A stretch of DNA of 39,447 bases from Candidatus Actinomarinales bacterium (lineage in GTDB: Bacteria > Actinomycetota > Acidimicrobiia > Actinomarinales > Actinomarinaceae), in NCBI GenBank assembly GCA_004214055.1, contig SGYT01000006.1:1-39447 (forward strand), given 5' to 3'. This document shows, in pieces, positions 29,135 to 37,412 of the stretch. Position numbers and translations under genes: made by a program. The notes under the pieces were generated by a model. The model did not search any database, had not been told where the DNA came from, and saw only the letters and a program-made list of their open reading frames with translations. Every line of letters begins with the position of its first letter. The stretch's first letter is position 1.

Positions 29135-29626
29135 CTACGCTTGCTTTTGTTGACTAAGTACATCTTCCTCTACTTTAGTCAGCAAATTTAAAAATCTTTC
29201 TTTATCTAATTCAAATTTCGAAACATCTTCTGTTACTTCTTTTGTAACTTCATCAATAGTTTCAAAAAATGCAAGTTGTCCAGATTTTAAAGCATCGAAA
29301 ACTAGATCTTCTTCTACTGAGTATATAGTGTCACCATCTGATACAAGTTTTACTTCTGAAAGTTGGTTTTCAAGATTCCCATTCCTTGTCAAATACTTCC
29401 ATGCTCTCCTAACTCTTTGGATACTCATACCATTATCTAATAATGTTTTGATAACCCTTAGTGATACTATATCTCTAAATGAGTACAGCTTAGGAACTCC
29501 GGGCTTCCCTTTAGATGATTGAATAGCCGGAGAAACTAACCCAACTTTATCCCAATATCTTAATTGATGTGAAGTGCAGCCTGATAAATAACAAGCTTGC
29601 TTAGATGTAAATGCATCTTTCTTCAA
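29135..29626 (-). CDS. MerR-family regulator, Rv1828/FtsR-like
   Basis: Winged HTH FTSKQACYLSGCTSHQLRYWDKVGLVSPAI...YSFRDIVSLRVIKTLLDNGMSIQRVRRAW; C-terminal VSDGDTIYSVEE resembles Rv1828-type proteins. Confidence 0.82.
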   Translation of the reverse strand: MKKDAFTSKQACYLSGCTSHQLRYWDKVGLVSPAIQSSKGKPGVPKLYSFRDIVSLRVIKTLLDNGMSIQRVRRAWKYLTRNGNLENQLSEVKLVSDGDTIYSVEEDLVFDALKSGQLAFFETIDEVTKEVTEDVSKFELDKERFLNLLTKVEEDVLSQQKQA

Positions 29627-29672
29627 AATCCTTACTCCTTAAAAAACGATGTATTATTAAATTTAATTTATT

Positions 29673-30023
29673 CTATTTATTTTGTCTAGAGCTATCTTTA
29701 TTTCTTAGAAGATTAAAAATTTGTTTAAAATTCCATTCGTTAATATTTTCAGCCTTAAGAAGTGCTCTTGTATTGGTCACAAAGACATAACCTGATAGAG
29801 CCATTAAAACAAAACCCATAACAGCAACAATCGGCTGGGGAATGTAAGAAGCAATCATTATTAAAAAACCAATTAGAAACGTAAATCCTGAAATAATAGA
29901 CCTACTTCTGGAAAAATTAGAAAGCGTCAAAGATTCGACTGCCTTTTCAAGTTTTGGATCATCTACGCTTAATCCCAACTCAATTTGTTTTAAAATTTCT
30001 TCTTCTTTTTTATTCAAACCCAT
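29673..30023 (-). CDS. DUF3040-like two-TM protein
   Basis: MGLNKKEEEILKQIELGLSVDDPKLEKAV N-terminus then two TM helices, typical of the actinobacterial DUF3040 family near mraZ. Confidence 0.75.
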   Translation of the reverse strand: MGLNKKEEEILKQIELGLSVDDPKLEKAVESLTLSNFSRSRSIISGFTFLIGFLIMIASYIPQPIVAVMGFVLMALSGYVFVTNTRALLKAENINEWNFKQIFNLLRNKDSSRQNK

Positions 30024-30036
30024 ATGACGATTTTAA

Positions 30037-30064
30037 TATAATTACAAACTACTCTGTAATTATG
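30037..30064. promoter_or_regulatory. 9-bp dyad overlapping a TATAAT -10 and the start codon of the phosphatase gene
   Basis: ATAATTACA (30038-30046) / TGTAATTAT (30055-30063), 8-nt spacer; TATAAT at 30037-30042. Confidence 0.4.
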
Positions 30065-30616
30065 AGCAAATTATTTTTGAGGCATGGTGAAGTAGACAAC
30101 AGAGAAAATATTTTTTATGGTGACTTGCCAGGATATCAATTAAGCAAAAAAGGACAAGAGCAAGCTAACAAAGCAGCACAATACATTGCGGATAATTTTG
30201 ATATTGAATATATTTTTTGCTCTCCTCTTCTTAGAGCGAGACAAACAGCTAAACCTCTGTCTGATCTTTTAAAGGTTGACGTTACTTATGTAAATAATTT
30301 AATTGAGTGGGGTGGTATAAATATTTGGAAAGGTAAGACTTTTGAAGAATTTAGCCAAACAAAAGAATATGAATTATATGTAGATGATCCTACAAATATA
30401 ACTTCAGCTGAGGAGACTTATTTAAATGTATATAAAAGAGTTCAAGAAATTTATAAACAATCTAGTAGGTCTGTTTTTGTTAGTCACCAAGATACAATAA
30501 GATCTTTTACATACTATGAACTAAAAGAAAAATCATTTAATGTTAATAAACCTGAACATTGTGCTATTCATGAAATTAAAAATAATAAAATTAAGATACA
30601 TACCTACCTTGTTTAG
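30062..30616 (+). CDS. Histidine phosphatase family protein (phosphoglycerate mutase-like)
   Basis: LFLRHGEVDNRENIFYGDLPGYQLSKKGQEQA, SPLLRARQTA, SHQDTIRSF; track start 29954 lies within the divergent DUF3040 gene. Confidence 0.92.
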   Translation: MSKLFLRHGEVDNRENIFYGDLPGYQLSKKGQEQANKAAQYIADNFDIEYIFCSPLLRARQTAKPLSDLLKVDVTYVNNLIEWGGINIWKGKTFEEFSQTKEYELYVDDPTNITSAEETYLNVYKRVQEIYKQSSRSVFVSHQDTIRSFTYYELKEKSFNVNKPEHCAIHEIKNNKIKIHTYLV

Positions 30617-30828
30617 GTAAGTATATTATATAAAATAATCAAACTAATTCCAAAAGAACCACAAAAAGTGATACTCCCGATAATTGGTTCTAGAGATTTT
30701 AAGAATTTTGTTTCAGCCTTTTCTAAATACATTTCGACTATACGTTTGCTTAAAGTAAAAGAAACAAAGCCAGCAACTATAAAATAAACAAAACTCATTA
30801 ATGATAGCCAAGGATTAACAAAATTCAT
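30613..30828 (-). CDS. Small two-TM membrane protein (71 aa)
   Basis: ORF track; two hydrophobic helices; stop overlaps the phosphatase stop. Confidence 0.5.
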   Translation of the reverse strand: MNFVNPWLSLMSFVYFIVAGFVSFTLSKRIVEMYLEKAETKFLKSLEPIIGSITFCGSFGISLIILYNILT

Positions 30829-30851
30829 ACTAAGGTAAACTTAATATCCAT

Positions 30852-31085
30852 ATGATATTTAGCAAGAAAACAAAATTAATTTTTTATACATTAGTTATAG
30901 GATGCTCCACTTATATTGGATATATCCTTGGAAATGCATTTTGTTTAGATAATTGCTCCTTTACAATATTTTTAAATATATTAATTACTAACCTTGTTAC
31001 CTTATTAGGGCTGTATGTTTTAATTAATTTATCAGAAAAATCAATCACTGAATGGAATGAGGAAAGTAGCTACGAAGAAGAATAG
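30852..31085 (+). CDS. Small two-TM membrane protein (77 aa)
   Basis: ORF track; two hydrophobic helices with CLDNC loop. Confidence 0.5.
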   Translation: MIFSKKTKLIFYTLVIGCSTYIGYILGNAFCLDNCSFTIFLNILITNLVTLLGLYVLINLSEKSITEWNEESSYEEE

Positions 31086-32095
31086 TTAACGGTCTCTACT
31101 ATTTCATCTAAATCTTTTTCATTCACATCTTTATGTAATACAATTCTTACAATATTTTTTTTAATTAGTCCTGCTTTAATATTCTTTTCTTCTAGTTTTT
31201 CTAGGAATTTATTAGCTGAAGTATTCTCTTCAAAAGTAAAAAATATCATATTTGTTCCTTTATATTCAATCTCATGAATTAGATTCTTTTTATCATTATT
31301 TTCAATAAGTTTTTTATATATATATTGAGCTTTTTGATGATCTTTAAGTATTTCTTCTCTATTTATTAAAGCAAACTTTGCCGCAGAAGCAATAATCCCA
31401 ACTTGTCTCATTCCTCCCCCAAGTTTTTTTCTGTACTCTCTTGAACTCTCTATAAAATCTTTTGTACCAAGCAACATTGAGCCTACAGGGGCCCCTAATG
31501 CTTTAGAGAAACAAAAAGTGAGACTATCACAATATTCTCCGTAGTCATAACCTTTATCCTCTTCTAAGATAGCATGCCATAGTCTTGCACCATCAATATG
31601 TAGTTTTAAATTATTTTCTCTTGCTATAGAAGAAATTGATTTTATTTTATCATAAGGAACAATACTTCCTCCTGAGGCTAGATGTGTGTTTTCAATACTA
31701 ATTAATGATATTTTCGGTTTGTGTACTTTTGAATTTTCAAGTGTTTGAATTAAATCTTCTTCACTAATCACACCATCTACATTATTAACATCCCTAAATT
31801 GTATACGGGATAAAAATGAGGCAGCACCATGTTCATAATTCTTTATGTGAGAATCGGAAGTTGTGATTACTTCTTCACCAGGGTTTGTATGATTAAGTAA
31901 AGATATTTGATTTCCCATTGTCCCCGAACTAACAAATAAGCCCGCTTCAAATCCTAAAAGTTCTGCACAATAATCTTCTAATTCATTAACAGTCGGATCT
32001 TCTTTGTATTCATCATCTCCTACTTCTGATTCAAGTATTGCATTTAACATTTCTTTAGAAGGCTTAGTGACTGTATCTGAACGTAAATCTATCAT
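31070..32095 (-). CDS. ltaE: Low-specificity threonine aldolase (PLP beta-eliminating lyase family)
   Basis: MIDLRSDTVTKPSKEML, VSSGTMGNQIS, HIDGARLWHA, FCFSKALGAPVGS. Confidence 0.94.
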   Translation of the reverse strand: MIDLRSDTVTKPSKEMLNAILESEVGDDEYKEDPTVNELEDYCAELLGFEAGLFVSSGTMGNQISLLNHTNPGEEVITTSDSHIKNYEHGAASFLSRIQFRDVNNVDGVISEEDLIQTLENSKVHKPKISLISIENTHLASGGSIVPYDKIKSISSIARENNLKLHIDGARLWHAILEEDKGYDYGEYCDSLTFCFSKALGAPVGSMLLGTKDFIESSREYRKKLGGGMRQVGIIASAAKFALINREEILKDHQKAQYIYKKLIENNDKKNLIHEIEYKGTNMIFFTFEENTSANKFLEKLEEKNIKAGLIKKNIVRIVLHKDVNEKDLDEIVETVNYSSS

Positions 32096-32120
32096 ATGTC
32101 ATTCTATCATTCTGAAATAC

Positions 32121-32813
32121 TCATTTAAAAAATTGATCAATTTGAGAGAGAAAATTATCTGATGATCCTTCTTTAATAAGAAAAATTAATTCGATATCAT
32201 CAAAAATCTTTCTGTTTTTTAAATATAAATCTTTATTAATACATAAGCTAATAGATCCCATTGGTCTATCGATTTTTTTATAGAGCTCTCTTGTTTTGTA
32301 AAGTTCACTTAGTGAACCTAGCCATTGATTAATACCAACTGAATATTTTTTCATTATTTGTATATTTTGATTTGAATTGCCACCTAAAAATATATTCTTA
32401 CCTTCTTTAGATATATCAAAATTCTCTATTAAATAAGAAATAACCTCTTCTAAGTTGTTTGAGTAATTTGGTAAATTTTTCTGATATTTATTGTCACCCA
32501 CACCAAGTCCTAACTTAAAGTTTTCAATCTCTAAAAAAGGATTTAAGTATTCTGTAATTAAATTATTAAGTTTTCTTTTATTTATGTTTAGCACTGCTGT
32601 TCCAATATCAAAATTTCTATCTTCATAACTTACTAATAAACTTATTGATTTCTTTATTTCATACATAGCTAATTTATCATCAGCTGGATTAACAGTATGA
32701 TCAAAAACATATACTGTATGGAGATTCTTTAAATTTAAATAATTTAATTTGTATTGGCTATCTTTTTCAAAAAATGAGCCAGGCAGTAGAATAGATTTTT
32801 TTTGATTAATCAT
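32121..32813 (-). CDS. Divergent luciferase-like (LLM/F420-type) monooxygenase homologue
   Basis: VFDHTVNPADD...DIGTAVLNINKRKLNNLITEYLNPF...FKLGLGVG resembles the LLM core pattern; reduced to 230 aa. Confidence 0.5.
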   Translation of the reverse strand: MINQKKSILLPGSFFEKDSQYKLNYLNLKNLHTVYVFDHTVNPADDKLAMYEIKKSISLLVSYEDRNFDIGTAVLNINKRKLNNLITEYLNPFLEIENFKLGLGVGDNKYQKNLPNYSNNLEEVISYLIENFDISKEGKNIFLGGNSNQNIQIMKKYSVGINQWLGSLSELYKTRELYKKIDRPMGSISLCINKDLYLKNRKIFDDIELIFLIKEGSSDNFLSQIDQFFK

Positions 32814-33714
32814 TCAAAGCAAGAATCGCTGCACCAATTATTCCGGAATCTTCTCCTTGAGAAGCAATAAATATATCAGGAAAATTTCTAGATGGAAATT
32901 TGTATCTATTCTTTATATCGCTTTGTATAAGCTTAATTAAATCATAAGGTTCAGACGACATGCTTCCCCCGAGAACAAAAGCTTCATTATCGAATATTTC
33001 AAATAAACTTAACAGCCCATTTGAGATGTTTTGAATTATCTCATCTCTTACAGCAGTTTCTGAGTTTGTTAAGCTCAATGTATTGTCAAACAGTACCGAA
33101 CCAACATTTTTTATAGCAAATATTTTGGCAAGATCTGAATCTTGATTTTTCTTAGTTAGTTCCATACATTTCTTTGTCCACACTGATGCAGCAACTGATG
33201 ACTCAAAACTACCTTTTTTTCCGCTATCGCCTTCGACTTCTCTATCATTTGAGGTAAGCATGTGTCCAATCTCTCCTGCATTTCCTTTTCCTCTTAATAA
33301 TTTATCTTCAGATATTATTCCCCCACCGACTCCCGTACCAAAAGTTAACATAATTATATTTGAATATTTGTTTTTATAGTTTAGAAAATATTCACAATAA
33401 GCTGCCACATTGCCATCATTGTCTAGGTAAAATTCATACTCTGAAAATTTTGATAACTTTGAAAAATCAATATCATATTTTAAATGTGGGCCGTACAAAT
33501 ATTTATTGTTTCCTACATTTACGTATCCTGGCATTGCTACTGAAACTTTTGATATATCTGATAAATTACCTTCAATAATTTTAGAAAATAAATCAATTAA
33601 TTTTTCTTCATTTTCTGGAGTGGGAAACTTGTCTTTGTTGATTATTTCTAAATTATCAGAAACTAAACCATATTTAATCGAGGTACCGCCCACATCAAAT
33701 GCTAAAACATTCAT
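32806..33714 (-). CDS. ROK-family sugar kinase
   Basis: FDVGGTSIKYGLV, LDNDGNVAAYCEY, LTFGTGVGGGIISEDKLLRGKGNAGEIGHM. Confidence 0.9.
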   Translation of the reverse strand: MNVLAFDVGGTSIKYGLVSDNLEIINKDKFPTPENEEKLIDLFSKIIEGNLSDISKVSVAMPGYVNVGNNKYLYGPHLKYDIDFSKLSKFSEYEFYLDNDGNVAAYCEYFLNYKNKYSNIIMLTFGTGVGGGIISEDKLLRGKGNAGEIGHMLTSNDREVEGDSGKKGSFESSVAASVWTKKCMELTKKNQDSDLAKIFAIKNVGSVLFDNTLSLTNSETAVRDEIIQNISNGLLSLFEIFDNEAFVLGGSMSSEPYDLIKLIQSDIKNRYKFPSRNFPDIFIASQGEDSGIIGAAILALND

Positions 33715-34481
33715 ATATCTAATGATGATAATTCTAAATAATGATTATTTGCTCTAAAATATCCGACATTCATACATATTGTTTCACCTAAGTTCCATCT
33801 AGTAGCTTTTGGTTGATGAACATCTCCAAATAATGAAAGTTTAGGTTGGTTTATTCGGATATATTTTTCTAAACTTTTCCATCCCTGCTCCCTCTTATTT
33901 GTAATTACATCAATAATTAATTCATCTACTAGCGGAGGAGCATGTGTGCATATAATATCAACATCAATTAAATTATTTAATTTAACTTCAAAATCTTCTT
34001 CTGATATTTCACCTCTGGCTTTTATTGGTGTTGGAACACCGCCTCCAGCAAAACCTATCTTGTTATCTTTATATTTATGAATTTGACCATCAACATTCGT
34101 TACATTACTCGTCTTTACTGATTCAAATATTTTGAGAGAATCAACATTTCCTGGAATCATCCATACTTCATAATCTTTTAAAACATCAAATACTTCTAAG
34201 TATTGTCTTTCTATTGCATCTTCTATTTTTTGCTGTTTTCCTTTTGGATCGTCTGAAAAAAGATCTTGCCATAGATTTTTTCTTTCGTCAAAATTATGGT
34301 CTTTTCTTAATTCAATAAGTCTATTTAAATTAGCATCTCCAAAAACATCTTTAGCTATTCCATCCCCATTCCTATAATCAATCCAGTTAATTAAATCTCC
34401 TAATATAACTAATGGTTCTTCAGTTTTTGGAAGAAGTTTTAACGAATCTAAACCGTGATGAACATCAGAAATAAATAGCAT
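33711..34481 (-). CDS. Metallophosphoesterase
   Basis: FISDVHHGLDSL, ILGDLINW, IPGNVDSL, CTHAPPLVDE, FGDVHQPKATRW. Confidence 0.88.
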   Translation of the reverse strand: MLFISDVHHGLDSLKLLPKTEEPLVILGDLINWIDYRNGDGIAKDVFGDANLNRLIELRKDHNFDERKNLWQDLFSDDPKGKQQKIEDAIERQYLEVFDVLKDYEVWMIPGNVDSLKIFESVKTSNVTNVDGQIHKYKDNKIGFAGGGVPTPIKARGEISEEDFEVKLNNLIDVDIICTHAPPLVDELIIDVITNKREQGWKSLEKYIRINQPKLSLFGDVHQPKATRWNLGETICMNVGYFRANNHYLELSSLDI

Positions 34482-34490
34482 GTATAATAA

Positions 34491-36152
34491 CTAACCTGTT
34501 ACAGCTCCCTTATCAGCACCTGTAACTAATTTAGAATATTTATTTAGAACTCCAGAATTGTACCTTGGCTCAGGGTTTGTATATTTTTTTAATCTTTTTT
34601 CTATTTCGTCTTCATCAACATTTAGATTTAGTTCCCTTTTTTTTAAGTCCAAGCTTATTTCATCACCAGTTTCACAAATTGCAATCGGTCCATTATCGAA
34701 ACTTTCAGGAGTAACATGTCCAATGCATAAACCAGTTGTCCCACCGGAGAATCTTCCATCTGTGATAAGTAATACATCTTTACCTAGACCTGCTCCTTTC
34801 ATTGCGGCAGTTATTTGTAACATCTCTCTCATTCCAGGTCCCCCTTTTGGCCCTTCATTTCTAATTACAACAACCTCTCCTTTATTAATTTTATTATTAA
34901 AAAGAGCATCCAATGCTTCTTGCTCGCTATCAAAAACATTTGCTGGTCCTTTGAATGTATTAATTTCTATACCTGCAACCTTTACAACTGATCCATTAGG
35001 TGACAGAGATCCTCTTAATATTGCTAGACCTCCCTCTTTAGAAATTGGATTATCCGGAAAATAAACAACATCTTGATCTTTAGGTATTTCAATATTCTCT
35101 AAGTTCTCTCCAACTGTTTTTCCAGTCACCGTTAAACAATTTGGATCTATTAATTTATTCTCGAGCAGTATTTTTGATACAACAGGAACCCCTCCAATCT
35201 TATCAAGGTCGACCATATGATATTTCCCAAATGGTTTCATATCTGCAAGGTGTGGTACATCTCTTGCAAGTTCATCAAATATATCAATAGTTAAAGCAAC
35301 TTTTGCTTCATAAGCAATAGCTAACAAGTGCAATACTGCATTCGTACTTCCTCCAAGAGACAGCACTGTAGTTATTGCATTATGAAAAGCTTCTTTAGTC
35401 ATTATGTCTCTAGGTTTTAAATCATTTTTTAACAAATAATTGAGTTGATTTCCTGTTTCCTTAGCTGCTTTTCTCAATCTTTGATCTTCGGCTTGTATTG
35501 AAGCTGTTCCTGGAAGACTCATTCCGATAGCCTCACCAACTGAAGCCATTGTATTAGCTGTGAACATTCCTGCACAAGACCCTTGCCCTGGACAAGCAGC
35601 ACATTCTATTTCATATAGTTCCTCTTCTGAGATTAAGCCTTTTTCCAATGCACCAATTCCTTCAAAGACATCGACTATAGATATATCTTTACCTTTATAC
35701 TCACCTGGTAAGCTACTTCCTCCATAAAGAAATATGGCTGGTCTATTTATACGTGCTGAAGCCATCAGCATTCCAGGTAAAGATTTATCACAACCAGCTA
35801 TTGTTACCATCCCATCAAATCTTTCTGCATGCATTACTAACTCTACAGAGTCAGCAATTACCTCTCGAGATACTAAAGATGCTCTCATTCCTTCATGTCC
35901 CATCGATATACCGTCTGAGACAGCTATCGTTGAAAAAATTAATCCAGCTGAAATATCTCCATTAACACCTTCTTTTGCATGTACAGAAAGTTCTGGACCA
36001 GTTAGGTTACATGGTGTAACCTCATTTCCTGCAGAAACTATACCAACTTGAAACTTCTGAAAATCTTCATCTTTAAGCCCAACAGCTCTCAACATTGCAC
36101 GAGCAGCTGACTTTTCTACTCCCTGCGTAACATCATCTGAAAATTTAACCAT
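34491..36152 (-). CDS. ilvD: Dihydroxy-acid dehydratase
   Basis: [45 protein letters not shown]. Confidence 0.97.
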   Translation of the reverse strand: MVKFSDDVTQGVEKSAARAMLRAVGLKDEDFQKFQVGIVSAGNEVTPCNLTGPELSVHAKEGVNGDISAGLIFSTIAVSDGISMGHEGMRASLVSREVIADSVELVMHAERFDGMVTIAGCDKSLPGMLMASARINRPAIFLYGGSSLPGEYKGKDISIVDVFEGIGALEKGLISEEELYEIECAACPGQGSCAGMFTANTMASVGEAIGMSLPGTASIQAEDQRLRKAAKETGNQLNYLLKNDLKPRDIMTKEAFHNAITTVLSLGGSTNAVLHLLAIAYEAKVALTIDIFDELARDVPHLADMKPFGKYHMVDLDKIGGVPVVSKILLENKLIDPNCLTVTGKTVGENLENIEIPKDQDVVYFPDNPISKEGGLAILRGSLSPNGSVVKVAGIEINTFKGPANVFDSEQEALDALFNNKINKGEVVVIRNEGPKGGPGMREMLQITAAMKGAGLGKDVLLITDGRFSGGTTGLCIGHVTPESFDNGPIAICETGDEISLDLKKRELNLNVDEDEIEKRLKKYTNPEPRYNSGVLNKYSKLVTGADKGAVTG

Positions 36153-36166
36153 AGATTAAGGATAGA

Positions 36167-37270
36167 TTATTTGTTTGAGTAAATCATTTCATTTAATCTT
36201 TGATACTCTTGTAAAATCATTTCACTTTTTTCATTTTTGATATCTAGATATTGAGTTACGATCTCAAAGTCTCCTATCTTCCATAAGCCCCAAATGCAAT
36301 AAAATCTTATAAGATCAGAATGAGATTTTAATAAACTAATAAATATCTCTTTAGTATCACTAGATGGATTATTAGCTAGAGCAATAATTGCATTCCTTTT
36401 TAAATAATCACCATTTCTTTTTGGAATGTAAAACCAATTATATAATCTAACTAAATCGTCGCTTTCACTATTAAGAACTTGTACAAGATCAACAGATGTG
36501 TCAGTATTAATATTCATTACACTTCCTTGTCCTGGTGGACAAGATATGAGACATTCATCGCAACCATAAAACCTGTTGCCAATTTGTGCTCTCATATCAT
36601 GTGGAATGATGTCTGGTGATTGTAGCCAATATGAAATGCACTTATTTGAATCTAAAATAAACTCCTCATCTAGTGCACTTGTAGGACATGAAATCTGACA
36701 AAGATTGCAGCTTCCACATGAATAATCTTTTTCAGCCGCTAGATCAAATTTTTTCTCTACATATATATTTCCAATTAATTGCCACGGGCCTTTTCCTGGA
36801 GAAAGCATCATTGTACTTTTTCCTTGCCAGCCTAAACCTGATTGTTCAAAAAATAATCTGTCATAATGTTTTGGATTATCAATAAACTCTGCTGTTCTTA
36901 AATTATTTTTTTTAAAATGTTCCTTGATTTGATTTATGAATTCTTTTAATGGTATGTAATAATCTTTTTTTGCAAATCTTGCAATCGAGCCTCTGCCTGG
37001 TAAAAACCCTAAGTTAGAGTAATTTTCGGTTATATATGAGTATGAGACAACTATGCACGATTCAGCCCACTCAAATTTATCTCCTAATCCTGAATAATTT
37101 GGATCAGAGAAAGTAAATTTCATATTTGCATGTCTATTTTCTTCTTTTGCTCTATTTATCTCTAAGGATTTATTCAATTGTGAAGGGAGTCTGACGACAG
37201 ATATATTAAACCCATCAGGTATGTCTATATTATTTTCAGATAAATAATTTAATAGATTTATATCTTTCAT
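36167..37270 (-). CDS. queG: Epoxyqueuosine reductase
   Basis: CGSCNLCQISCPTSAL and CDECLISCPPG clusters, FFEQSGLGWQGKSTMML, HEAT-like C-terminus. Confidence 0.93.
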   Translation of the reverse strand: MKDINLLNYLSENNIDIPDGFNISVVRLPSQLNKSLEINRAKEENRHANMKFTFSDPNYSGLGDKFEWAESCIVVSYSYITENYSNLGFLPGRGSIARFAKKDYYIPLKEFINQIKEHFKKNNLRTAEFIDNPKHYDRLFFEQSGLGWQGKSTMMLSPGKGPWQLIGNIYVEKKFDLAAEKDYSCGSCNLCQISCPTSALDEEFILDSNKCISYWLQSPDIIPHDMRAQIGNRFYGCDECLISCPPGQGSVMNINTDTSVDLVQVLNSESDDLVRLYNWFYIPKRNGDYLKRNAIIALANNPSSDTKEIFISLLKSHSDLIRFYCIWGLWKIGDFEIVTQYLDIKNEKSEMILQEYQRLNEMIYSNK

Positions 37271-37284
37271 TTCTATCAGGTTTT

Positions 37285-37292
37285 ACTATAGT
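37285..37292. promoter_or_regulatory. Palindromic bidirectional -10 element ACTATAGT
   Basis: Reads TATAGT on + (37287-37292, 8 nt before leader-peptide ATG) and on - (37290-37285, 14 nt before queG ATG). Confidence 0.45.
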
Positions 37293-37300
37293 TAATTCTA

Positions 37301-37351
37301 ATGAAAAAATTAGAAATCTTAATTACTTTATTAGTGCTAGTGCTTATGTAG
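37301..37351 (+). CDS. ilvB leader peptide MKKLEILITLLVLVLM
   Basis: 16 codons, 10 of which are Leu/Ile/Val (6 L, 2 I, 2 V); stop followed by alternating stems and terminator. Confidence 0.85.
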   Translation: MKKLEILITLLVLVLM

Positions 37352-37375
37352 CGCTCATTAGTATGTATTGAGCGC
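37339..37375 (+). promoter_or_regulatory. Attenuator stems: 1:2 (37339-37344/37350-37355) and alternative 2:3 (37351-37357/37369-37375)
   Basis: AGTGCT/AGCGCT (one G-U) versus perfect GCGCTCA/TGAGCGC. Confidence 0.65.
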
Positions 37376-37402
37376 CTCCTTGAACTAAGGAGGTTTTTTT
37401 TT
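37375..37402 (+). terminator. Rho-independent terminator (attenuator) upstream of ilvB
   Basis: CCTCCTT-gaact-AAGGAGG followed by T9, ending 10 nt before the ilvB ATG at 37413. Confidence 0.9.
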
Positions 37403-37412
37403 GAGGATGGAT

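Noticed and set aside
34558-35064. 168-aa + strand ORF (also 35734-36051 and 35753-35965)
   Set aside because: Antisense to ilvD, low-complexity Ser/Pro/Leu-rich translation, no motifs
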